A stretch of 64,000 nucleotides of DNA from an uncultured Maricaulis sp. (GTDB lineage Bacteria; Pseudomonadota; Alphaproteobacteria; Caulobacterales; Maricaulaceae), in assembly GCF_947259345.1 (NCBI RefSeq), contig NZ_CAMYLS010000018.1:1-64000 (forward strand), read 5' to 3'. Below are positions 35,887 to 44,717 of the stretch, piece after piece. Each line of letters begins with the position of its first letter. Position 1 is the stretch's first letter. The translations under genes and the position numbers were made by a program. The notes beneath the pieces were generated by a model. The model was not told the DNA's origin, searched no databases, and saw nothing but the letters and a program-made list of their open reading frames with translations.

Positions 35887-37039
35887 ACCCTTTCCTGCGC
35901 AATTCAGCCTTCACGGCCTCGGTGTGTTCGCCGAGGCCGGGGGCGCGTGTTGTGGCGCCGGTTTCGCTGTCGGACATGCGGATGGGTGAGCGCAGGCCGG
36001 GGATGCCGTCCGACGTGATCGCCAAGCCACGGGCCCGGACCTGCGCGTCGTCAAAGGCTTCGCTAATCGTATTGATCGGCCCGGCCGGTACGCCATTGGC
36101 CTCGAGCATGGCGAGGGCCTCATCACGAGACATGACGGCAAGCTTTTCCGCCATCACACCCGCAAGTTCTGTCCGGTTGCCGACCCGCTGGGCATTGGTC
36201 CGGTTGGCGTCGCGCATCGCCTCGTCAAGCGCCAGCGCCCTGGCGAGGCGGTCGAACTGGCCGTCATTGCCGCAGGCAATGATGATGTGGCCGTCCGAAC
36301 AGGTGAATTCCTGATAAGGCACAATGGAGGGGTGGGCATTGCCGATCCGGCGCGGCGGTGTTCCGGTTGCGAAGTAGTTTAGCGCCTGATTGCCGAGCAC
36401 ACCGATCATGGAGTCGAGCAGGGCCATGTCGATGAACTGGCCGCGCCCGCTCCGCTTGCGCTGGGCGAGGGCGGCCTGGATGGCGATGGTCGCGTAAAGC
36501 CCGGTGAAGATATCGGCGAAGGCGACACCAAGGCGCTGGGGCGGGCCATCAGCCTCGCCGGTAATGTCCATGACACCGCTCATCGCCTGGATGGCGAGGT
36601 CATAGCCGGCGCGATGGGCATAGGGCCCGGTCTGGCCGAAGCCGGTGACCGAGCAATAGACCAGGCGCGGATGTTCGGCCACGAGACTGGCATGATCGAG
36701 GCCGTACTTCTCCAGTCCGCCGACCTTGAAATTCTCGATGACGACATCGGCGTCAGCGATCAGGGCGCGTACGAAATCGAGGTCTTCGGCCTTGCGGAAA
36801 TCGGCGGTCACCGAGCGCTTGCCGCGATTGCAGGAATGGTAATAGGCGGCCGCGCGCCCACTCTCATGCTCGATCCAGGGCGGGCCCCAGCTGCGGGTAT
36901 CGTCCCCGGCCGGGCTTTCCACCTTGATCACGTCGGCACCCAGATCGGCGAGGGTCTGGCCAATCCACGGGCCGGCCAGGATGCGGGCGAGCTCGACGAC
37001 TTTCAGGCCCGCCAGTGCGCGGTCGGGCGCCGGGCTCAT
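35864..37039 (-). CDS. family III CoA-transferase (CaiB/BaiF type)
   Basis: Moves CoA between a carboxylic acid and an acyl-CoA. The 391-residue product has GLKVVELARILAGPWIGQTLADLGADVIKVESP at the N-terminus, NRGKRSVTADFR, and the catalytic Asp176 in GVAFADIFTG. GRGQFIDMALLDSM and GNAHPSIVPYQEF are also typical. Length is normal. The start overlaps the stop of the marR gene (ATGA), so the regulator and the enzyme are one unit. It offers a second way to form the CoA thioester, or recycles CoA from an end product. Confidence 0.92.
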   Translation of the reverse strand: MSPAPDRALAGLKVVELARILAGPWIGQTLADLGADVIKVESPAGDDTRSWGPPWIEHESGRAAAYYHSCNRGKRSVTADFRKAEDLDFVRALIADADVVIENFKVGGLEKYGLDHASLVAEHPRLVYCSVTGFGQTGPYAHRAGYDLAIQAMSGVMDITGEADGPPQRLGVAFADIFTGLYATIAIQAALAQRKRSGRGQFIDMALLDSMIGVLGNQALNYFATGTPPRRIGNAHPSIVPYQEFTCSDGHIIIACGNDGQFDRLARALALDEAMRDANRTNAQRVGNRTELAGVMAEKLAVMSRDEALAMLEANGVPAGPINTISEAFDDAQVRARGLAITSDGIPGLRSPIRMSDSETGATTRAPGLGEHTEAVKAELRRKGWSGPGKE

Positions 37040-37506
37040 CGGGTGATTTCGCCGGTATCGAGGAAGGGCGAGGCGTCGAGGTCCTCGGCATCCATCAGCT
37101 CGGCAATGCGCTGCAGGGAGGCGATCAGCATGTTCTGCTCCCAGGGTTGCAGCTCCCGGAAGGAGCGCAGGAAGCCGGCCTGCAGCAGTTCCGGGGCATT
37201 CTCCCCGGCCGCCCGGCCCGTGTCGGTCAATCGGGCCATTACAACGCGCTTGTCGGTGTCGCTTTTCACGCGTTCCGCGAGACCGGCCTGGGTCAGGCGG
37301 TCGAGGATGGAAGTGATGGTCGCCTGGCTGAGCGAGACCGCACGCGCGATCGCGCTGGGCGACAAATCCCCTCGCTTGCGAAGTGTATCAATCACAACCA
37401 GCTGCGGTGCGGTGAGCCCGGTCGCTTTGACGAGGCGTTTTGATTGCAGGTCAATTGCGCGGGTAATGCGCCGAAGTGCCACAAGAATTTCGTCGTGATC
37501 GCTCAT
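37036..37506 (-). CDS. MarR family transcriptional regulator
   Basis: A 156-residue winged-helix regulator with the recognition region ATGLTAPQLVVIDTLRKRGDLSPSAIARAVSLSQATITSILDRLTQAGLAERVKSDTDKR, read in pieces at about residues 25-80. MarR proteins bind small aromatic acids or CoA thioesters. It is divergent from a TonB receptor gene and coupled to the CoA-transferase, so both are likely targets. A 12-base palindrome TTCGA-TT-TCGAA at 37596-37607 is a possible binding site. Confidence 0.9.
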   Translation of the reverse strand: MSDHDEILVALRRITRAIDLQSKRLVKATGLTAPQLVVIDTLRKRGDLSPSAIARAVSLSQATITSILDRLTQAGLAERVKSDTDKRVVMARLTDTGRAAGENAPELLQAGFLRSFRELQPWEQNMLIASLQRIAELMDAEDLDASPFLDTGEITR

Positions 37507-37847
37507 TCGCCTTGCCCGATTTGTCCCGCGTTTGATGTACCGCCAGACCCGTCACATTCCAACAGATTTGCGCGAACCGTGTGCGTGCCATCTGCTTCGA
37601 TTTCGAATATTCACAGACTGCCATGGTGTAAGCAAAGCGAAACCGGATTTCGGCGCGGCCTGTCGCATTCATGTAACGGTTCTATTTTTCGTCTTTTTTA
37701 TCAAAGATATATTGGCATGCTGTGCCGCGTCGGGCGGCGAAGGATGTTTCGCACTGAAAGTTTCAACTCAAAGCATACTGGTCAGCGCGTACCGGAAACT
37801 CTACACAGCCCTTCAACCGTAACGCCAAAAGGGACTGTCATTACGTC
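37507..37847. other. 341-bp divergent region, marR to TonB receptor
   Basis: No convincing coding sequence; short frames here have no ribosome site or family resemblance. It is more AT-rich than its surroundings around 37680-37710 (a T-rich run), probably promoter DNA. It holds a short palindrome at 37596-37607. The GGTATGCA motif is absent apart from a degenerate AGTATGC on the minus strand near 37773, so this receptor may be under different control. Confidence 0.5.
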
Positions 37848-40385
37848 ATGCTGAAGCAACGGGCACTTTCCACGACCATTCTGACCGCCGCGACCCTGTC
37901 GATTGCCGGAGCCGGCCTCGCCGCCGCCCAGGTCGACGTTATCACCGTGACCGCGACCAAGCGCGAACAAAGCACCCAGGATATTCCGCTCGCCGTCAAT
38001 GCGATGAACGAAGAGACACTGGACGAGCTTGGCGTCGATGTTTTCACCGATTACCTGCAACAGCTACCGGGTGTCACCGCTGGCGGTTCCGGTCCGGGCC
38101 AGGCCACGATCTATATCCGCGGCCTCGCCTCCACGACCCCGAACCTGACCACGGCGGGGGTGGCCGGTCTGGCGCCGAATGTCGCCCTCTATCTTGACGA
38201 GCAGCCGGTCTCGCAGCCCGGTCGAAATCTCGACGTCTACGCGGCTGACCTGGCACGGGTCGAGGTCCTGCCGGGACCGCAGGGAACGCTTTATGGCTCG
38301 TCGTCGCAGGCTGGCACGGTCCGCCTGATCACCAATCGCCCGGACCCGTCCGGTTTCTCCGCCTCGACGAATTTCGCAGTTTCCTTCACCGAAAACGGCG
38401 AGATGTCCAACAAGGCCGAGGCCGTCGTCAATATGCCGCTGGCGGATAATTTCGCCATCCGTGGTGTCGTTTATGTCGACCAACAGGGTGGCTATATCGA
38501 CAACGTGCCCGGCACGCGCAATGCGTCGGAATCGGCGCGCTTCCGTCCCGCCGGCACGATGCGTGACAATGGCGTTCCGGTGAATGCCACGCGCGCCGGG
38601 TTCCAGTCCACCGCCGACCTGTCCGGTGTCACCTTCCTCGACGCCAACAATTCGAGCCTGCTGGAAAAAGACTTCAACGACACGACCTATTCCGGTTTCC
38701 GCCTCAGCGCCCTGTATGACTTCAATGCGGACTGGTCCCTGACTGTCATGCACATGCAGCAGCAGCTGGACTCCGAAGGCGTGTTCTTCATGGATCCGAC
38801 CCTCGGTGATCTGGAAATCCAGCGCTTCGAGGAAGACGAGCTGGATGACTATTTCCACAATACCAGCTGGACGCTGGAAGGCCGCCTTGGCGCGCTGGAG
38901 ATGGTCTATACCGGCGCATACACGGATCGGAACACCGATCAGCGCGTCGACTATTCCGACTATCTCTTCGTCGGCCAGTATCTGCCTTACTATATCTGTG
39001 ACGGCTCGGTCTCTTATCCGGGGGGTGCCCCGTCCGGCACCTGTCAGGCGCCGAACCTGTTCGTGCAGTCCGATACGCGCACCAAGGTCTTCACCCAGGA
39101 ATTGCGTTTCAACACGCCGGAAGATCGTCGCATCCGCGCGACCTTCGGCGGGTTCTACTCGGACATGGAAGTGGCCGAGCGCAATGACTTCACCTATCCG
39201 GGCTCGGTCAATGCGGTTTCCTTTGATGGCGTGACCACCGGTTTTGCACCGAACTATCCGTTGACCAATCTCGCAGTGACGGGCGCTGTCGGCGATGCCT
39301 CTCCGGGTTATTTCTCCGATCCGGGCCCCTTCCCGGCGGGCGTCATTTTCCGCAATGATGTGCTGCGCACGGATGAGCAGTACGGCATTTTCGGTGAGAC
39401 GACCTTCGACCTGACCGAACAGTTCTCGATCACGCTGGGAGCGCGCTACTACGATATCGAAGTCGACCTGCAGGGCAGTGCGAACGGCTCTTTCTTCAAC
39501 TTCGGTCAGACTGATGATGCCCAGGTTTTCGGAACCAATATCTCGGCGCTCTACGCTCCGGATAATCCGTTCGGCAATCCCGATGTCGCCGCGACTGACG
39601 GCTTTATCTTCAAGGGAACGCTGGAATGGCGCCCGACCGATGGGACGCTCTTCTATGCGACCGTGTCGGAAGGCTTCCGTCCGGGTCTCCTGAACCGTCC
39701 GGGCGGCGCTGCGGGTCCTGGTGGCTACACCGTGCCCTTCGCCCTGGATACGGATGAAGTGGTCAATTACGAGTTCGGCTGGAAAACCGACCTCTTCGAC
39801 AACCAGGTCCGTTTCAACGGCAATGCCTTCCTGGTCGAGATCGAGAATCTCCAGACGACGATTTTCGACCCGTCGATCACCAATCTCTTCTTCTCGGATA
39901 ATGCCGCCAACGCCGAAATCCGCGGTATTGAAGGTGAAGTGACCTGGGCTCCGGCGGACATCCCGGGCCTGACAGTTGTCGGCGCTTTCTCTCTGCTCGA
40001 TACCGAGATCACGGAAGTGCTGGTGCCGACCAATGACGTCCTCGTCGGGTCCGAACTCGCCTTCGCGCCGAGCTATCAGGCGAATGTTCGCGCCCGCTAT
40101 GAGTGGCCGATGGACAATGGTCTGATGGCGCATGTGATGCCCCAGATCACGATCACGGATGACAGCTTTTCTGACGTCATCGAGATCAACAAGGTGGAAG
40201 TTGAAGGCCATGCTTCGTTGAACTTCACGACCGGTTTGACCGGTGAGAGCTGGTCGGTGGAATTGTTCGCCAATAATCTCACCGATGAACGCGGTGAGAT
40301 TGCGAACAACTTCGTCTTCGACCGTGAGCGTGTGACGGTGATCCGGCCGCGTACGATCGGCGTGCGGGTCGGGGTGCAGTACTAG
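37848..40385 (+). CDS. TonB-dependent outer-membrane receptor
   Basis: A 845-residue receptor with a signal peptide (about residues 1-27, ending GLAAAQ). The TonB-box-like VDVITVTATKREQ is followed by the plug with IYIRGLASTTPN and VEVLPGPQGTLYGSSSQAGTVRLIT, and a 22-strand-type barrel ending GVRVGVQY. The barrel style (GFRPGLLNRPGG, FEYGW) resembles receptors common in sphingomonads and Caulobacterales for terpenoid or aromatic compounds. It faces the marR-CoA-transferase unit. ATG 37848 has only a distant GGGA site, so the start is less certain than the frame. Confidence 0.92.
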   Translation: MLKQRALSTTILTAATLSIAGAGLAAAQVDVITVTATKREQSTQDIPLAVNAMNEETLDELGVDVFTDYLQQLPGVTAGGSGPGQATIYIRGLASTTPNLTTAGVAGLAPNVALYLDEQPVSQPGRNLDVYAADLARVEVLPGPQGTLYGSSSQAGTVRLITNRPDPSGFSASTNFAVSFTENGEMSNKAEAVVNMPLADNFAIRGVVYVDQQGGYIDNVPGTRNASESARFRPAGTMRDNGVPVNATRAGFQSTADLSGVTFLDANNSSLLEKDFNDTTYSGFRLSALYDFNADWSLTVMHMQQQLDSEGVFFMDPTLGDLEIQRFEEDELDDYFHNTSWTLEGRLGALEMVYTGAYTDRNTDQRVDYSDYLFVGQYLPYYICDGSVSYPGGAPSGTCQAPNLFVQSDTRTKVFTQELRFNTPEDRRIRATFGGFYSDMEVAERNDFTYPGSVNAVSFDGVTTGFAPNYPLTNLAVTGAVGDASPGYFSDPGPFPAGVIFRNDVLRTDEQYGIFGETTFDLTEQFSITLGARYYDIEVDLQGSANGSFFNFGQTDDAQVFGTNISALYAPDNPFGNPDVAATDGFIFKGTLEWRPTDGTLFYATVSEGFRPGLLNRPGGAAGPGGYTVPFALDTDEVVNYEFGWKTDLFDNQVRFNGNAFLVEIENLQTTIFDPSITNLFFSDNAANAEIRGIEGEVTWAPADIPGLTVVGAFSLLDTEITEVLVPTNDVLVGSELAFAPSYQANVRARYEWPMDNGLMAHVMPQITITDDSFSDVIEINKVEVEGHASLNFTTGLTGESWSVELFANNLTDERGEIANNFVFDRERVTVIRPRTIGVRVGVQY

Positions 40386-40419
40386 GCCCTGACAAGCAAC
40401 GGGCCTTAGGGCCACTATG

Positions 40420-40446
40420 GAAAGCGTCCCTTCAAGGGACGCTTTC
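40420..40446 (+). terminator. hairpin terminator after the TonB receptor gene
   Basis: An 11-base perfect stem GAAAGCGTCCC / GGGACGCTTTC with a TTCAA loop, 34 bases after the receptor stop. It lies just before the start region of the sulfotransferase gene, separating the two transcripts. Confidence 0.7.
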
Positions 40447-40477
40447 TGTGTTCTGCGAGACCGGTGGAGACCCCTGC

Positions 40478-42481
40478 GTGGAAGAAGAGACGGACACCCA
40501 TGTCCAGGCGCTGATCACAGCGCAAAAGCAGATGTATGACAGCCGCTTCGATGCGGCTCTGGAGACGTTGCAGCCCGTGCTGGATGCGTCGCCGGATCAT
40601 ACTGATGCCCTCTACATGCAGGCGGTCTGCGCTCGCTATCTCAAACGATATGACGAAGCGCGTGCCGCGCTCGACCGGATCAAGCGCACCGCGCCCGATT
40701 TCGGTCGCGCCTTCCAGGAGGAAGGTCATCTCCTGCGCGCGCTCGGCAAGACGGAACGCGCCCTGATGGCCTACCAGCGGGCCTGCCGGTTCAACCCGGC
40801 GCTGGTCGCCAGCTGGCAGGCTCAGGCCGAGCTGCACCAAGCGGCTGGTCGTCCGGTGGAAGCCCGCAATGCAACGGCCCAGGCCGAGCGCATCAACGCG
40901 CTGCCGCGTGAGCTCGTCTCGGTCACCCACCTCCTGCACGAAGGCAAGCTGCTCAAGGCAGAAAGCCTTTGTCGGGCCTTCCTTCAGAAGAACCCGCATC
41001 ATGTCGAGGCCATGCGGCTCCTGGCCGAGCTGGGCAATCGTTTCGGCGTCCTCGAGGATGCGGATTTTCTGCTCGAAAGTGCAATCGAGTTCGAGCCCGA
41101 CAATACGCAATTGCGGCTCGACCATATCCAGGTCCTGCGCAAGCGACAGAAATTCACTGCGGCACTCGACCAGGCGCGCCATCTTTATGAGGGTGATCGC
41201 GACAACCCGATCTTCAAATCGCACTATGCGATCGAATGCATGCAGACCGGCAGCTATGACGAGGCGCTGGGCCTGTTCGACGAAATTCTTGCGGCGCTGC
41301 CGAACGATCCGGCGACCCTGACCTCGCGCGGTCATGCGCTGAAGACGCTGGGCCGTCAGGACGAGGCAATCGCCAGCTATCGCGCGGCCTTTGCCAGCAA
41401 GCCGGATCACGGGGACGCCTGGTATGGGTTGGCCAATCTCAAGACCTACCGTTTCACGGATGATGAAATCGCCCGCATGAAGGCGCTCGAAGCGGGCTCG
41501 GACCTGGCCTTCCAGGACCGCGTCCATATCAGCTTCGCCCTCGCCAAGGCCTTCGAGGATCGCAACGAGATCGCCGAGGCCTTCGCCTTCTACGACAAGG
41601 GCAATACGCTGAAACGGGTCCAGACCCGCTACACGACCGAGCAGATGGAAGACGAGCTCCGGGCCCAGGCCGAAATTTGTGATGCCGCCCTGTTCGAGTC
41701 CCAGTCCGGCAAGGGCTGTATGGATCCGGACCCGATCTTTATCGTCGGCCTGCCGCGCGCCGGGTCAACCTTGCTGGAGCAAATCCTCGCCTCCCACAGC
41801 CAGGTGGACGGTACACTGGAACTGCCCAATATCCTCGCCCTCTCGCATCGTTTGCGCGGCCGCAAACGCCTGAGTGACAAGACGCGCTATCCGCGCATCC
41901 TGCACGAGTTGAGCGAAGAGCAGCTGGCGGAGCTGGGCCGGGACTATATCGACAATACCCGCATCCACCGTGCCGACGCGCCGCGCTTTACCGACAAGAT
42001 GCCCAATAATTTTCGCCATATCGGTCTGATCAAGCTGATCCTGCCGAATGCCCGGATCATTGATGCCCGTCGTCATCCGATGGCCTGCTGCTTCTCCGGC
42101 TTCAAGCAATTATTCGCCGAGGGGCAGGAATTCACCTATGGCCTTGAAGAGATCGGGCACTACTATCGCAATTATGTCTCGCTGATGGATCATTGGGATC
42201 GGGTCCTGCCCGGCCAGATACTCCGCGTGAACTATGAGGACGTCGTCGCCGACCTGGACGGGCAGGTGCGGCGTCTTCTCGATTTTTGCGGTCTGCCGTT
42301 TGAGCAGGCCTGTATCGACTTCCATGCCACCGAGCGTGCGGTGCGGACCGCCAGTTCGGAACAAGTACGCCAACCGATTTTCGATAGCGGCGTCGCGCAA
42401 TGGAAGAAATTCGAGACCCATCTCGATCCGCTCAAACAGGCGCTTGGTCCAGCGCTTGAGGCTTACCATACCCACGCCTGA
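40478..42481 (+). CDS. TPR-repeat sulfotransferase family protein
   Basis: A 667-residue protein in two parts. Residues 1-370 are tetratricopeptide repeats (for example DALYMQAVCARYLKRYDEA). From about 415 comes a sulfotransferase domain with the PAPS 5'-phosphosulfate loop GLPRAGSTLLEQIL near 424, and FTDKMPNNFRHIGLI and IIDARRHP for the 3'-phosphate side. It transfers sulfate from PAPS to an unknown acceptor, possibly a tyrosine or sugar. I use GTG 40478, eight bases after GGTGGAG; an in-frame GTG at 40448 is within the terminator. The BCCT transporter follows 27 bases later. Confidence 0.88.
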   Translation: MEEETDTHVQALITAQKQMYDSRFDAALETLQPVLDASPDHTDALYMQAVCARYLKRYDEARAALDRIKRTAPDFGRAFQEEGHLLRALGKTERALMAYQRACRFNPALVASWQAQAELHQAAGRPVEARNATAQAERINALPRELVSVTHLLHEGKLLKAESLCRAFLQKNPHHVEAMRLLAELGNRFGVLEDADFLLESAIEFEPDNTQLRLDHIQVLRKRQKFTAALDQARHLYEGDRDNPIFKSHYAIECMQTGSYDEALGLFDEILAALPNDPATLTSRGHALKTLGRQDEAIASYRAAFASKPDHGDAWYGLANLKTYRFTDDEIARMKALEAGSDLAFQDRVHISFALAKAFEDRNEIAEAFAFYDKGNTLKRVQTRYTTEQMEDELRAQAEICDAALFESQSGKGCMDPDPIFIVGLPRAGSTLLEQILASHSQVDGTLELPNILALSHRLRGRKRLSDKTRYPRILHELSEEQLAELGRDYIDNTRIHRADAPRFTDKMPNNFRHIGLIKLILPNARIIDARRHPMACCFSGFKQLFAEGQEFTYGLEEIGHYYRNYVSLMDHWDRVLPGQILRVNYEDVVADLDGQVRRLLDFCGLPFEQACIDFHATERAVRTASSEQVRQPIFDSGVAQWKKFETHLDPLKQALGPALEAYHTHA

Positions 42482-42508
42482 TGCTGACGCGAAAGCGAGG
42501 AATACCCA

Positions 42509-44479
42509 ATGCGTAGAATAGAACCCGCCGTCTTCTTTCCTGCTGCCATACTGGCCCTTGTTGGTGTGGCCTATGCGGTCATTGCCGGCGACCAGGCAGA
42601 ACGCATTTTCGACAGCCTCCGCGTCGCAATCACGGATTCCACTGGCTGGATCTATACCGTCAGCGTGGGCTTCTTCCTGGTGGCCCTGTTGATCCTCGCC
42701 TTCTCGGACTGGGGGCGGATCAAGCTGGGGCCGGACGAAAGTGAGCCGGAATTCGGTTTTGCCCCCTGGTTTGCCATGCTGTTTTCCGCCGGCATGGGTA
42801 TCGGCCTCATGTTCTTCGGGGTCGCCGAGCCACTGACCCACTATATCTTCCCGCCAGAAGGCGACCCGGAAACCGTTGAAGCGGCGCGCCATGCGATGGT
42901 GCTGACCTTCTTCCACTGGGGCATTCATGCCTGGGGCATTTATGTCGTGGTCGGGTTGTCGCTGGCCTATTTCACCTACCGGCACGGCCTGCCCCTGACC
43001 ATTCGATCGGCGCTGCATCCGCTGATCGGCGACCGGATCTATGGTCCGATCGGCCATGTTGTTGATACCGTTGCGGTGCTGGGTACGTTATTTGGTGTCG
43101 CGACATCCCTCGGTTTCGGGGTGACCCAGATCAATGCCGGTCTCAATCAGCTTTTCGAGATCCCGATCTCGACGGATATCCAGCTCATCCTGATCGCGGC
43201 GATCACGGCGCTGGCAACCCTGTCCGTCGTTGCGGGTCTGGACGCTGGCATCCGCCGCTTGTCGGAATTCAATCTCTATCTGGCCATTGCCCTGATCGGT
43301 TTCGTGGTCCTGGCCGGGCCGACAATTTTCCTGATCTCCGCCTATGTCCAGAATATCGGCGAGTATCTCGATCAACTGGCCACACTCACCTTCAATCTCG
43401 ACGCCTATGGCGACGGGGCCTGGGTCGGCGACTGGACGTTGTTCTACTGGGGTTGGTGGATTTCCTGGTCACCCTTTGTCGGCATGTTCATCGCGCGCAT
43501 CTCGCGTGGCCGGACAATCCGCGAATTTATCTTCGGCGTCCTGCTCGGGCCAACGGCCTTCACCTTCTTCTGGATGACGGTTTATGGCGACAGCGCCCTG
43601 CGCCTGGCCCTGTCCGGTGTTGCGGACGAGCTGGTCAATGTCGTGAGGGATGGCAATAGCGAGCTGGCGCTGTTTGCCTTCCTCGAACATTTGCCATTCA
43701 GCTCTATTACTTCGGTGCTGGCGATCATCCTTGTGGCGACGTTCTTTGTGACCTCTTCGGATTCCGGCTCACTGGTCAAAGCCACCCTGGCGTCGGGCGG
43801 CAGCCTCAATCCGCCGGTCTCTCAACGCTTGTTCTGGGCGCTGGCGGAAGGCGGAGTGGCCGCAGCCTTGCTGGTCACCGGCGGGCTTGCAGCCCTGCAA
43901 TCGGCAACCATCGCAGCGGCATTGCCGTTTACGTTGATCCTGCTGCTCGCCTTTGTCGGTCTGATACGGGCCTTCTCGCACGAGACAGCCCGCAAGGCGG
44001 GGGTCAAGACAGCGGTCCAATTGCCGGTCGAGGGCGCCACCATGCCATGGCGGGCGCGCTTGCGTCTCATGTTCTCGCGTCCGACCGGCAAGGAGGTTGA
44101 CGGCTACATCGAGAAAACCGTTGTGCCGGCATTGGCCGAAATTTCCGAAGAGCTGAAGACGCACGGCTATGAAGTCGAGCTGACCCAGTCCAAGGGCGAG
44201 GCCGGCATGCGTGTCCACGATTCAGACAAGCCGGAATTCGTGTTCCGTGTGGAAAGACGCCTCTATGACGCGCCCTATTTCTCCACGCCCGAGTCCGAAG
44301 AGACGGCGGAAGCCTCCGAGAGCCCGGACGAGGAATACGCCCGCGCCGAGGTCATGCTGTCGGAAGGTGGCCAGCATTACTGCGTTTACGGCTACTCCAA
44401 GGTCCAATTGATCCGCGAAGTCCTGCGCAATTTCGAGCGTCACCTTCAATGGCTCTACCACATTTCGAAGAATGGCTAG
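42509..44479 (+). CDS. BCCT family transporter (choline/betaine type, BetT-like)
   Basis: A 656-residue transporter with 12 membrane segments and a cytoplasmic C-terminal extension of about 150 residues, as in BetT. The family signature is at about residues 310-340 (DWTLFYWGWWISWSPFVGM then ARISRGRT), with GMGIGLMFFGVAEPLTHY near 90 and SSDSGSLVKATLASGG near 420. It imports choline, betaine or a related quaternary amine for osmotic protection. GCGAGGAA lies six bases before ATG. The substrate cannot be chosen from sequence; no bet genes are nearby. Confidence 0.92.
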   Translation: MRRIEPAVFFPAAILALVGVAYAVIAGDQAERIFDSLRVAITDSTGWIYTVSVGFFLVALLILAFSDWGRIKLGPDESEPEFGFAPWFAMLFSAGMGIGLMFFGVAEPLTHYIFPPEGDPETVEAARHAMVLTFFHWGIHAWGIYVVVGLSLAYFTYRHGLPLTIRSALHPLIGDRIYGPIGHVVDTVAVLGTLFGVATSLGFGVTQINAGLNQLFEIPISTDIQLILIAAITALATLSVVAGLDAGIRRLSEFNLYLAIALIGFVVLAGPTIFLISAYVQNIGEYLDQLATLTFNLDAYGDGAWVGDWTLFYWGWWISWSPFVGMFIARISRGRTIREFIFGVLLGPTAFTFFWMTVYGDSALRLALSGVADELVNVVRDGNSELALFAFLEHLPFSSITSVLAIILVATFFVTSSDSGSLVKATLASGGSLNPPVSQRLFWALAEGGVAAALLVTGGLAALQSATIAAALPFTLILLLAFVGLIRAFSHETARKAGVKTAVQLPVEGATMPWRARLRLMFSRPTGKEVDGYIEKTVVPALAEISEELKTHGYEVELTQSKGEAGMRVHDSDKPEFVFRVERRLYDAPYFSTPESEETAEASESPDEEYARAEVMLSEGGQHYCVYGYSKVQLIREVLRNFERHLQWLYHISKNG

Positions 44480-44717
44480 ACCGCCCCGGTGACCACATGA
44501 GTGTTGACCGTCGCGGCACGATGGATCGGCCGGCCCTTCGCCTCGTGCTTGTGGTGTCTCGAGACGGCAGGCGCCATCGGCCGAGGACTGCAGCGTCGGT
44601 GCCAAATACCGCACCAGCGCGCTGGGGCATAAAGGAAATTTCAACGTCGGCCGGTTAACCCTCTTGCCATCCGGACTGCGCGCGTGGGCGCGCCAGGTGG
44701 CAAGGGGAGCCGGCGAA
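44480..44717. other. 238-bp gap between the BCCT gene and the DUF3034 operon
   Basis: No supported gene. A short open frame overlapping the BCCT end (44449-44658) has no family resemblance. The promoter of the following four-gene operon should lie here; I see no convincing -35/-10 pair. Confidence 0.4.

Noticed and set aside
13455..37039. Calling the region a steroid degradation cluster
   Set aside because: Several families match side-chain degradation, but the ring-degradation genes (KstD, Ksh, HsaA-D) that would prove it are absent from the window.
38064..40415. 783-codon open frame antisense to the second TonB receptor
   Set aside because: No ribosome site, no domain and composition typical of antisense frames in GC-rich DNA; the plus-strand receptor is unmistakable.
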